Of a DNA stretch of 18,311 nt, positions 7,683 through 14,119 are shown one piece after another. The notes beneath the pieces are model-generated. The model saw nothing but the letters and a program-made list of their open reading frames with translations. It had not been told where the DNA came from and did no database searches. This stretch comes from DASUFH01 sp036274645 (GTDB lineage: Bacteria; Acidobacteriota; Terriglobia; 20CM-2-55-15): positions 1 to 18,311 of the forward strand of contig DASUFH010000338.1 of the NCBI GenBank assembly GCA_036274645.1, given 5' to 3'. A program made the translations under genes and the position numbers. How positions within the stretch are numbered: position 1 is the first letter of the stretch; each line of letters starts with the position of its first letter.

Positions 7683-7747
7683 CCGGAACGGCCGCAAGGG
7701 TTTGTTTTTGATCTGCCGGAACCGGCCGTAAGGTTTTGTTTTTGATC
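7683..7747. repeat. Tandem direct repeat, two ~32-bp copies
   Basis: Copy 1 is 7683-7713 and copy 2 is 7716-7747. They share CCGGAAC, GGCCG, AAGG and the tail TTTGTTTTTGATC, differing at a few bases. They lie between two divergent promoters, just upstream of kdsB. They may be part of a dispersed repeat family or binding sites. No coding frame is visible. Confidence 0.7.
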
Positions 7748-7794
7748 GGGACCTGTTCTGTCCACGCTCGGGTGTCAGGTATACGCGTTCGGCG

Positions 7795-7803
7795 TGGTAT
7801 AGT
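7795..7803 (+). promoter_or_regulatory. Putative extended -10 promoter of kdsB-pyrG-kdsA
   Basis: TGG followed by TATAGT (7798-7803) forms an extended -10 element (TGn-TATAGT); no good -35 is present. Transcription would start near 7810, leaving only about a 12-nt leader before the GTG at 7822. That fits the weak ribosome site there. Confidence 0.45.
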
Positions 7804-7821
7804 GGCCTTCGTTAATCGAAT

Positions 7822-8562
7822 GTGTGGAGCGTGAATTCCGGTACCGCCATTGCGATTGTCCCAGCCCGTTTCAATTCCACCCGTCTCCCCGGAAAGCCGC
7901 TGATCGAAATTGCAGGAAAGCCGTTGATTGAACACGTCTATCGGCGTGTGGCGCAGGCGCGTTTGATCGGGCGTATTGTGGTGGCAACGGACGACGAGCG
8001 CATTTACCGGGCTGTGGAGAGCTTTGGCGGAACAGCGAGGATGACCCGTCGGGACCACCCCAGCGGCACCGATCGGGTGGCCGAGGCGGTATCGGATCTT
8101 CCACCCGAGACCCTGGTGGTGAATGTGCAGGGTGACGAGCCCCTGATCGAGCCCGAAGCCATCGATCGGGCCGTGGAAGCGGCGCAAAGGGCCAGCGCCG
8201 ATGTGGTGACGCTGATGTCCAGGTTCGCCAATCCTGCCATGGCGGATGATCCCAACCGGGTCAAGGTCGTGGTGGGAAGAGACGGCGCCGCGCTGTATTT
8301 TTCCCGATCGCGGATTCCGTCGAGCGGCCAGTGTTTTCTTCATATCGGGCTGTACGCGTACCGGGTCCAGTTCCTCCGGCGCTTTGTCCGGCTGGAGAGG
8401 ACGCCCCTGGAGATGGTGGAACGGCTCGAGCAGTTGCGGGCCCTGGAGCATGGGTTTCGGATCGAGGTGGTGGAGGTTCCCGCGGGGCCTTCCGGCGCGT
8501 GGGGGATCGACACGCCGGCGGACCTGGAGGAATTCAGAAGGATCGTTAGTGGCGCTGTGTAA
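7822..8562 (+). CDS. kdsB: 3-deoxy-manno-octulosonate cytidylyltransferase (CMP-Kdo synthetase)
   Basis: Cytoplasmic enzyme that activates Kdo with CTP to give CMP-Kdo for the LPS inner core. The 246-aa product matches the family's usual length (E. coli 248). Visible motifs are the nucleotide-binding AIVPARFNSTRLPGKPL, RDHPSGTDR, VVNVQGDEPLI, YFSRSRIP, HIGLYAYR and GIDTPADLEEF near the end. The segment between YFSRSRIP and HIGLYAYR is short compared with the E. coli enzyme. Start choice is weak: GTG 7822 has no clear Shine-Dalgarno, and GTG 7831 has a GGAG too close to it (1 nt); the conserved sequence starts only after either. It is first of the plus-strand kdsB-pyrG-kdsA set, with pyrG 45 nt downstream. 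The next enzyme makes CTP, this protein's substrate, so the grouping is metabolically sensible. Confidence 0.97.
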   Translation: MWSVNSGTAIAIVPARFNSTRLPGKPLIEIAGKPLIEHVYRRVAQARLIGRIVVATDDERIYRAVESFGGTARMTRRDHPSGTDRVAEAVSDLPPETLVVNVQGDEPLIEPEAIDRAVEAAQRASADVVTLMSRFANPAMADDPNRVKVVVGRDGAALYFSRSRIPSSGQCFLHIGLYAYRVQFLRRFVRLERTPLEMVERLEQLRALEHGFRIEVVEVPAGPSGAWGIDTPADLEEFRRIVSGAV

Positions 8563-8607
8563 GAGGGCTGAACAGAAAGGAACTCGAAAGGGAGAGGGAA
8601 CAGACTG

Positions 8608-10233
8608 ATGGAAAAGAAATACATCTTCGTGACCGGCGGCGTTGTTTCGTCCCTGGGGAAGGGACTGGCTTCCGCTTCAATCGGCTGCCTGCTGGAAAGC
8701 CGCGGGTTTTCCGTCAGCCTGCTCAAATTCGATCCATACCTGAACGTCGATCCCGGCACAATGAGTCCGTATCAGCATGGCGAGGTCTACGTTACCGACG
8801 ACGGCGCCGAAACGGATCTCGACCTCGGTCATTACGAGCGCTATACGCACGCCAAGCTGACCCGTCGCAACAATGTGACGAGCGGGCGCATTTACGAAAC
8901 GATCATCCAGAAGGAGCGGCGGGGCGACTATCTCGGCAAGACCGTGCAGGTTATTCCGCACGTCACGAACGAAATCAAGGACGCCGTCCGCCGTGTCGCC
9001 GAGGACGTCGATATCACGATCGTCGAGGTGGGAGGGACGGTCGGCGACATCGAATCGCTGCCGTTTCTTGAAGCGATCCGGCAGATGCGCCAGGAAGTGG
9101 GCAGGGACAACAGCCTGTTCATTCACCTGACCCTGGTTCCGTTCATCACTACGGCGGGCGAACTCAAGACCAAGCCGACGCAGCGGAGCGTCAAGGATCT
9201 TCTGGAGATCGGTATTCAGGCCGATATCCTGCTCTGCCGGACCGACCGGTATCTCGCGCCCGACATGAAGGAAAAGATCGCCCTGTTCTGCAGCGTGTCG
9301 GAACGTTCGGTCATTACGGCAAAAGACGTGGAAACCGTGTATGAAGTGCCGCTCGTGCTCAGCGACGAGGGGTTGGACGACGAGATCGTCCGCATGCTGC
9401 GTCTCCCCGAAACGCCCCGCCGCATGGAGGACTGGGAAGTTCTGGTCGACCGTGTACGTCATCCGATGGATGAGGTGTCGATCGCTGTCGTCGGCAAATA
9501 TGTCAGTCTGGAGGACGCGTACAAAAGCCTGCGGGAAGCGTTGATTCATGGGGGGCTGGCCCACAACCTGAAAACCCGTATCCACTGGATTGAGGCGGAA
9601 GGTTTCGAGGGACGGGAGGATCCGAAGATCCTGCGCCGCTACGACGCCGTCCTCGTGCCGGGCGGATTCGGCAAACGGGGCATTCTGGGCATGATTCGCG
9701 CCATTCAGTTTGCGCGGGAGGAACGCATTCCGTATTTCGGCATCTGCCTCGGCATGCAGTGCGCCGTGATCGAATATGCGCGGAACGTGTGCGGTCTGAA
9801 CGACGCCGACAGCTCCGAATTCGATACGAACACCACCCACCCGGTCATTTACAAACTTCGCGATCTGCTGGGTGTGGACACCATCGGCGGGACCATGCGT
9901 TTGGGCGCTTATCCGGCGAATCTCAAGGCGGGCTCGCTGGCGAATCGCATCTACCGCGCGACGTCGATTTCAGAGCGGCATCGCCACCGTTACGAGTTCA
10001 ATCGCGCATTTGAGAAGACCCTCACCGATCATGGGCTGATTCTTTCCGGATCGTCACCGGACAGGAACTTCGTGGAGATCGTGGAACTCGACGACCATCC
10101 GTGGTTCCTCGGATGCCAGTTCCATCCCGAGTTCAAATCGCGTCCGCTGGAGCCGCATCCTCTCTTTGCGTCTTTTGTGGCCGCGGCTTATGAGCGGCGC
10201 CTGGCTCGGGACGGGCAGATGGCCGCAAAGTAG
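8608..10233 (+). CDS. pyrG: CTP synthase (glutamine-hydrolysing)
   Basis: Converts UTP, ATP and glutamine to CTP. At 541 aa it is full length (E. coli 545). The N-terminal synthase domain opens with KYIFVTGGVVSSLGKG and contains FDPYLNVDPGTMSP and the VEVGGTVGDIES motif. The C-terminal class I glutamine amidotransferase domain has PGGFGKRG, nucleophile Cys380 in GICLGMQ, and the His506/Glu508 pair in QFHPEFKSRP. The start is clear: GGGAGAGGGAA ends 7 nt before the ATG. It sits between kdsB and kdsA, whose ATG begins 2 nt after this stop. The pyrG-kdsA association recurs in many Gram-negative genomes. Confidence 0.99.
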   Translation: MEKKYIFVTGGVVSSLGKGLASASIGCLLESRGFSVSLLKFDPYLNVDPGTMSPYQHGEVYVTDDGAETDLDLGHYERYTHAKLTRRNNVTSGRIYETIIQKERRGDYLGKTVQVIPHVTNEIKDAVRRVAEDVDITIVEVGGTVGDIESLPFLEAIRQMRQEVGRDNSLFIHLTLVPFITTAGELKTKPTQRSVKDLLEIGIQADILLCRTDRYLAPDMKEKIALFCSVSERSVITAKDVETVYEVPLVLSDEGLDDEIVRMLRLPETPRRMEDWEVLVDRVRHPMDEVSIAVVGKYVSLEDAYKSLREALIHGGLAHNLKTRIHWIEAEGFEGREDPKILRRYDAVLVPGGFGKRGILGMIRAIQFAREERIPYFGICLGMQCAVIEYARNVCGLNDADSSEFDTNTTHPVIYKLRDLLGVDTIGGTMRLGAYPANLKAGSLANRIYRATSISERHRHRYEFNRAFEKTLTDHGLILSGSSPDRNFVEIVELDDHPWFLGCQFHPEFKSRPLEPHPLFASFVAAAYERRLARDGQMAAK

Positions 10234-10235
10234 GC

Positions 10236-11051
10236 ATGCGATTTCAACTGCCGGACTTCAACATCGATCTGTCGGCGGGTCTGTTCCTGATTGCCGGGCC
10301 GTGCGTTATCGAGAGTCGCGATCACGCCCTGTTCATGGCGCGCGAACTCCGGCAGATTGCCGCCGCCTGCGGCGCGCCGTTGGTGTTCAAAGCGTCCTTC
10401 GACAAGGCCAATCGAAGTTCTATCCGGTCTTTCCGCGGGCCGGGGATGGACGCGGGGCTGGAGATTCTGAGCGAGATCCGGCGCGACCTGCGCGTTCCGG
10501 TGCTGACGGATATTCACGAGCCCGATCAGGCGGAGCGGGTGGCCGCCGCCGTCGATATCCTGCAGATTCCCGCCTTCCTCTGCCGGCAGACCGACCTGAT
10601 CGTCGCAGCCGCCAGAACCGGCCGGATCATGAACGTCAAGAAGGGGCAGTTCCTGGCGCCCTGGGAAATGAAGAACGTGGTCGACAAGGCGCTTGAGGCC
10701 GGCAGCGACCGGGTGACCCTGACGGAGCGCGGGGCGTCATTCGGCTACAACAACCTCGTGGTGGACTTCCGCTCAATTCCCATCATGCAGAGTTTTGGCT
10801 GCCCTGTGGTGCTCGATGTGACTCACAGTCTGCAGTTGCCGGGCGGGCTCGGCTCGCGTTCCGGCGGTCAGCCGGAATATATTCCTGTTCTCGCCCGCGC
10901 CGGCGTGGCGGCTGGAGCCAATGGCCTTTTCATGGAGGTTCACGACGATCCATCCAGGGCTCTCTCCGACGGCCCCAACGCGTTGAAACTGTCGTTGTTG
11001 CCCGCGCTGCTTCAGCAATTGACCGTGCTCAGCCGGGCCGTCGCGCAATAA
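10236..11051 (+). CDS. kdsA: 3-deoxy-8-phosphooctulonate (Kdo-8-P) synthase, metal-dependent type
   Basis: Condenses phosphoenolpyruvate with arabinose 5-phosphate to Kdo-8-phosphate. 271 aa, a single TIM barrel. Signature segments are LIAGPCVIESRD, FKASFDKANRSS, RGPGMDAGLEIL, VLTDIHE, NVKKGQFLAPW, ERGASFGYNNLV and DVTHSLQLPGG. Cys23 in IAGPC sits where metal-dependent enzymes such as that of Aquifex have their metal-binding cysteine (E. coli has Asn). His in DVTHS, Glu in FMEVH and Asp in LSDGPN would complete the metal site, so the metal-dependent class is likely. It begins 2 nt after pyrG with no strong ribosome site, so coupling is likely. The Kdo genes often found nearby (kdsD, kdsC, lpt genes) are not in the window; an inverted-repeat element follows instead. 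Confidence 0.98.
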   Translation: MRFQLPDFNIDLSAGLFLIAGPCVIESRDHALFMARELRQIAAACGAPLVFKASFDKANRSSIRSFRGPGMDAGLEILSEIRRDLRVPVLTDIHEPDQAERVAAAVDILQIPAFLCRQTDLIVAAARTGRIMNVKKGQFLAPWEMKNVVDKALEAGSDRVTLTERGASFGYNNLVVDFRSIPIMQSFGCPVVLDVTHSLQLPGGLGSRSGGQPEYIPVLARAGVAAGANGLFMEVHDDPSRALSDGPNALKLSLLPALLQQLTVLSRAVAQ

Positions 11052-11101
11052 ACGTCCTCTGGTGAGTTTCCGGGTCAGCATTACAAACCAGAAGCGCTAT
11101 T

Positions 11102-11231
11102 GGTTCCCGCCTCCTTTGTAGGGGCGGTCTATGACCGCCCAGCTTTTCAAGGTGTTTTCTGTGGAATCAAGAGATCTCCACCCCGAAACGGTTGGGCGTT
11201 CATAGACCGCCCCTGCAAGAGGGCGGGGACC
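11102..11231. repeat. Long imperfect inverted repeat, MITE/REP-like element (~130 bp)
   Basis: Left arm 11102-11141 and right arm 11193-11231 are reverse complements. The inner 25 bases (11117-11141 against 11193-11217) match at 23 of 25, and the outer parts pair with a few differences and one gap. The left arm also contains its own hairpin, GGGCGGTC-TAT-GACCGCCC. The central spacer is about 51 nt and non-coding. I see no target-site duplication or transposase. It could be a non-autonomous mobile element or a REP-type repeat, and may end transcription from kdsA. Confidence 0.75.
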
Positions 11232-11275
11232 CCAAATCTAAAGCCTTCCAAAATGTCCAAACACCGGAGGGCGGT

Positions 11276-11326
11276 CCCGTTGTCCGATTGGAATAGAGCT
11301 GGCTAAATCACCATCGGACAACCGGG
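11276..11326. terminator. Inverted repeat between kdsA and hydrolase gene, possible bidirectional terminator
   Basis: Arm CCCGTTGTCCGAT (11276-11288) pairs with ATCGGACAACCGGG (11313-11326) with one bulged base; the loop is 24 nt. It lies 8 nt beyond the hydrolase stop, between convergent genes, as expected for a terminator. There is no U-run, so it would be weak or act otherwise. Confidence 0.4.
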
Positions 11327-11333
11327 GGAACGC

Positions 11334-12266
11334 TCAGGGAAACGCGGTGGTCAGGAATTCGTCCACCTCTCGGATGTAGCGTTGCGGGTCGGCGGCGTAG
11401 GCGTGTCCATGAATCTCGGCGCCAGGGCCGTCATTGATCAGCAGTCTTCGGTCCGGGCTGGTTGAGGCTTCATACAGCTTCTCCGCGATCTGCGGCGGCA
11501 TGCGTGGGTCGTTCGCGCCGGCGATGAACATGGCCGGCCGGGCGCCGATCCGCCGTGCCGCTTCGAGCGAGTCGACCTTCCTGGCATCGAACCCGCACCG
11601 GTATTCGAGCAGAATCCGAAACTCCGCGCCCAGGGGAAATGCGGGCAGGCGGGTGATCAGGTGAACGTGATGATTGATCGTGTCGGTCAGGTTGAGATAG
11701 GCGCTGTCGGCAATAACCGCTTCGGCCTCCGGAGTCTCCGCCGCCGCGAGAAGTGAGGCGACTGCTCCCATCGAGACACCGTAAAGCGCGACGTGATTGG
11801 TGTTTTGCGTGTCGCTGCGCAGGAAACGGACGGCCCCTTCAACGTCGAGCCGTTCGTCATAACCCAGTGTGACACGCGCCGGACCGCTCTCCCCATGATT
11901 GCGCGCGTCGTAGAGCAGTACCCCGTATCCGAGCCGCCATAAGTCGATCGCCCGCTCCAGCAATTCGCGGCGGGATCGCGCCAGTCCGTGCGCGAACACA
12001 ATGGTGACTTGCTTCTCGCGACTGTCCAGGCGCCAGCCGCTCAGCGGTACCCCGTCAGCAGCGCGGAATTCCACGTTGCGGTAGGGCGCCGAGTAGTCTT
12101 TCGGGGTGGAACTCATCCGGGCGTCCGCCGGCCGCGTGGAGACCCTGGTGATCTGGCCGGAAACGAAGACGGGAAGCGCCACAAAAACCAGGAAAACCAC
12201 GCTGATCCCCATAACTCCGGCCAGGCGCTTCAGCCAGACACGCCAGCGCTTCTTCTCATCTGCCAT
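11334..12266 (-). CDS. Membrane-anchored alpha/beta hydrolase (serine hydrolase)
   Basis: A 310-aa protein with one N-terminal membrane segment (about 17-37) and an alpha/beta hydrolase domain probably facing the periplasm. Oxyanion-loop region VFAHGLARSR (90-99), YDARNHGESG (119-128), the nucleophile elbow GVSMG with Ser165, acid Asp253 in GANDPRMPP and a C-terminal His (286 or 288 in EIHGHAY) make a complete triad. The pattern resembles BEM46/YsgA-like 'dienelactone hydrolase or cocaine-esterase-like' membrane hydrolases; the substrate cannot be named. I chose ATG 12266 because GGGAG lies 7 nt upstream. A 15-codon extension to 12311 is open but reads through direct repeats and lacks a ribosome site. 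It is a lone minus-strand gene, convergent with kdsA and divergent from the small-protein cluster. Confidence 0.88.
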   Translation of the reverse strand: MADEKKRWRVWLKRLAGVMGISVVFLVFVALPVFVSGQITRVSTRPADARMSSTPKDYSAPYRNVEFRAADGVPLSGWRLDSREKQVTIVFAHGLARSRRELLERAIDLWRLGYGVLLYDARNHGESGPARVTLGYDERLDVEGAVRFLRSDTQNTNHVALYGVSMGAVASLLAAAETPEAEAVIADSAYLNLTDTINHHVHLITRLPAFPLGAEFRILLEYRCGFDARKVDSLEAARRIGARPAMFIAGANDPRMPPQIAEKLYEASTSPDRRLLINDGPGAEIHGHAYAADPQRYIREVDEFLTTAFP

Positions 12267-12278
12267 CGATACTCCCGC

Positions 12279-12324
12279 CAAACGATGTAAACATTCACCT
12301 GCTCCGGTCAAACGATGTAAACAT
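12279..12324. repeat. Two 16-bp direct repeats, 30-bp period, upstream of the hydrolase gene
   Basis: CAAACGATGTAAACAT occurs exactly at 12279-12294 and 12309-12324, and both copies continue into a similar TCAC. They lie 13-58 nt upstream of the hydrolase ATG. Helically phased copies (30 bp, about three turns) suggest regulator binding sites, but a remnant of an insertion-sequence end is equally possible. Confidence 0.7.
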
Positions 12325-12390
12325 CACTCTCCCGGCACTGGCCATCGTTTCCGTAACAAGAGCCGGACCAATATCTTACGGATATGGTCG

Positions 12391-12404
12391 CCATGGCGCC
12401 ATGG
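12391..12404. other. 14-bp perfect palindrome CCATGGCGCCATGG
   Basis: An exact palindrome in the divergent region between the hydrolase gene and the first small-protein gene. It could be an operator or chance in GC-rich DNA. Nothing else in 12327-12511 stands out. Confidence 0.35.
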
Positions 12405-12511
12405 TGGAATCGCCGAGGAACTGCTCATGGCGCCTTCCATCGATATCCGCCTGCCAGACCTCTCCTTATGATCAGCAACGTCAGCAGTGGCGAATGAATC
12501 GGAGGAGATCG

Positions 12512-12802
12512 ATGAGTAGAGACAACTTCAACGGCGGACCGGAACTCAGTGCCATCCGATCCGAAGTTATGCGAGTGGAGGAAATGTTGGAGGTGGTCTC
12601 CGAAGAGATCGATTTCGCCAGCGAAACGCATTGCGCTTCCCTCGAACTGTACGCCTGCCGGTCGCAGTTGCGGGCCTATTGGCTTGGATTGGCCGAGATG
12701 CTCGGCCAGGGAAGTGTTCGGGAAATGGATCTCTGGCCGGAGCCGGGGCCCGCCGACGGGTTCCTTGATGGGTGCAATCCGGACCAGATGACGCTCAATT
12801 AA
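12512..12802 (+). CDS. Small helical protein, unrecognised family, paralogue 1 of 3
   Basis: A 96-aa cytoplasmic-looking protein with no signal or membrane segment. Residues 14-65 match residues 15-66 of the third paralogue (13634-13951) at 27 of 52 positions. That core has two predicted helices: a charged one (EVMRVEEMLEVVSEEID) and one around CRSQLRAYWLGLAEMLG. The C-terminal 30 residues are acidic and Pro/Gly-rich, probably disordered. The start is strong: GGAGGAG at 12501-12507, with spacing 4-6 nt before ATG. Paralogy plus good ribosome sites argue that it is a real gene. I do not recognise the family. The conserved heptad-like hydrophobics suggest a helical hairpin or an oligomer; any function is unknown. 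Confidence 0.8.
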   Translation: MSRDNFNGGPELSAIRSEVMRVEEMLEVVSEEIDFASETHCASLELYACRSQLRAYWLGLAEMLGQGSVREMDLWPEPGPADGFLDGCNPDQMTLN

Positions 12803-12822
12803 GCCAAGACGAGGGAAAGAAG

Positions 12823-13071
12823 ATGAACACGGAAGTCATCGAGCAGCCGCAAACAACGTGGACGGAATCCTTGAAACTGCCGGTCCGGGTGATTGATGAG
12901 GAGATTGCCCGCGTGGAGCAGGCTCTGCGGGAAAAGGATGGCGAACTGACGAACCTGATGGCGGATCCGGCGGTCCAGCTGGGTTCGATTCTGGAAGCCA
13001 AACGCAGTGTCGCCGAACTGAGCGCATATCTGAGGGGGCTGCAGTTTTCGCAGACGTTCTGCGCGTCGTAG
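12823..13071 (+). CDS. Small helical protein, unrecognised family, paralogue 2 of 3
   Basis: An 82-aa protein starting 20 nt after paralogue 1, so likely in one transcript. A GAGGGAAAGAAG purine stretch precedes the ATG. It keeps the family landmarks in the same order: EEIARVEQAL (residues 26-35, against REIARVEEML in paralogue 3) and AELSAYLRGLQF (64-75, against AELRAYWAGLLF), but has a slightly longer, divergent middle and no acidic tail. The invariant Trp of the other two is Leu here. No signal peptide or membrane helix. Family and function unknown. Confidence 0.78.
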   Translation: MNTEVIEQPQTTWTESLKLPVRVIDEEIARVEQALREKDGELTNLMADPAVQLGSILEAKRSVAELSAYLRGLQFSQTFCAS

Positions 13072-13633
13072 ATCGACTCTTGTCACGTCGCCGCCTGGTC
13101 ATCGCAAGCGATCCGTCGCGCCTTTGCCTGCCCTATAACAGAGCGATTTCAATTGCGTCTTCCTCCGATCATGGTAGACGCTCTCGCCCGCGCTCCACAG
13201 CACAGCTCTCTTTGAACTGAATCACTGCCGGTTCCTGCCGTGCGCTCATCAAACCGTCTTCATTCGATCCCGAACATTCTGCGCGCCATTTCGCGTCGCA
13301 TTTGCGCGCGGTGTCTTGTTCCGGAGCGGCTCGAAGGCGCCAAAACGGTAGCGGTCGATCTGGCGCCTTTCGTCGATTCACGCGGCGCCCGTTACCTCGT
13401 AATATCGCCGAGACAGCGGCCACTGTACGTTATCGGGGCGCAGCGGCTCCTCTGCGGCCCCCGCCGCTGTCCGCTGAGTTGACAAGAGGCGTCTTAGAGC
13501 CCATCGGCTCGACATCGCTCGTCCCTGGCGCGACGCCTTTTGTCGATTCAAGCGTTCTGACGAGAAGTTTGACTGAATTCGCGGGAGCCGACCTGAGGGA
13601 GTCTCGGTCGTGGAAGGATAGTGGAGGCCAAGG
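13072..13633. other. Gene-free region within the small-protein cluster, 562 nt
   Basis: No frame looks protein-coding: the open frames here overlap one another, lack ribosome sites and show no domain-like pattern. It holds TATAAC at 13134-13139 and TTGACA at 13479-13484, neither with a matching partner box at proper spacing, plus the pair of 17-bp repeats at 13364 and 13534. It could be decayed coding sequence from a further paralogue or neighbour, or a long leader of the third gene. Confidence 0.45.
13364..13550 (+). repeat. Two 17-bp direct repeats, 170 bp apart
   Basis: CGCCTTTCGTCGATTCA at 13364-13380 and CGCCTTTTGTCGATTCA at 13534-13550 differ at one base. Similarity fades outside these cores. 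They lie in the gene-free stretch upstream of the third paralogue and may be leftovers of a duplication or binding sites. Confidence 0.6.
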
Positions 13634-13951
13634 ATGGACAGAAACGAAAATATCGGACGCATGCCATCACCCGAAGCAATCAACCGGGAGATCGCCCGGG
13701 TTGAGGAAATGCTCGTTGCTCTCACCGAAAAGATCGACTCCGCCAGTGGAAAACTGAAGTCTTCGATCCAACTGCAGGTCTGCCGGGCCGAACTGCGCGC
13801 CTATTGGGCGGGACTGTTGTTTGCGCTGGGTTACAACGACATGCTGGAAACCCGGCGGGTCTGTCCGGATCTGAACATGGCCGCTCCTGCGGCCGAGAGC
13901 ATCGCCCGTGACGCCGTGGAGCGGCGTCGGGAACGCGCGAAGTTCAATTAG
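13634..13951 (+). CDS. Small helical protein, unrecognised family, paralogue 3 of 3
   Basis: A 105-aa protein; its residues 15-66 align without gaps to paralogue 1 (27 of 52 identical), including ARVEEML, KIDSAS and the strongest block CRAELRAYWAGL (50-61). The C-terminal tail (about 78-105) is Ala-rich and ends with a basic helix (VERRRERAKFN), unlike the acidic tail of paralogue 1. GGAGG at 13623-13627 sits 6 nt before the ATG. It is separated from the first two by 562 nt, so it may have its own promoter. The different tails on a shared core suggest different partners; this is inference. No known domain recognised. Confidence 0.8.
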   Translation: MDRNENIGRMPSPEAINREIARVEEMLVALTEKIDSASGKLKSSIQLQVCRAELRAYWAGLLFALGYNDMLETRRVCPDLNMAAPAAESIARDAVERRRERAKFN

Positions 13952-14064
13952 CAGGGAGCGGACGATGCCGGGCGTGATGGAGCGATGCTCCGGCGCCATG
14001 ATGCGCGTGTGCGACGGGTTACCGGCAACATGAGATTCGGATTCGGACTAGGCCTGCCCCACGA

Positions 14065-14094
14065 CGGGCGCGCGAAAGGTGGTCGCGCCGCCCG
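14065..14094. terminator. GC-rich hairpin between convergent genes
   Basis: CGGGCG-CGCGA (14065-14075) pairs with TCGCG-C-CGCCCG (14083-14094), an 11-bp stem with one bulge and a 7-nt loop. It lies between the ends of the third small gene and the mscS gene. There is no U-tract, so termination is an inference from placement. The rest of 13952-14119 shows nothing clear. Confidence 0.4.
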
Positions 14095-14119
14095 CGTTCA
14101 GGCTTCCTCCGGCCATTCC

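Noticed and set aside
7683..7747. Direct repeats considered as a CRISPR remnant
   Set aside because: Only two copies separated by 2 nt; no spacers and no cas genes.
7603..8451. 282-codon minus-strand frame over kdsB
   Set aside because: Shadow of kdsB; no motifs and no ribosome site.
8677..9840. 387-codon minus-strand frame over pyrG
   Set aside because: Mirror frame of a strongly conserved gene.
13240..13482. 80-codon plus-strand frame in the gap before the third small gene
   Set aside because: No ribosome site, overlapping alternative frames, Arg/Cys-rich composition typical of GC-rich non-coding DNA.
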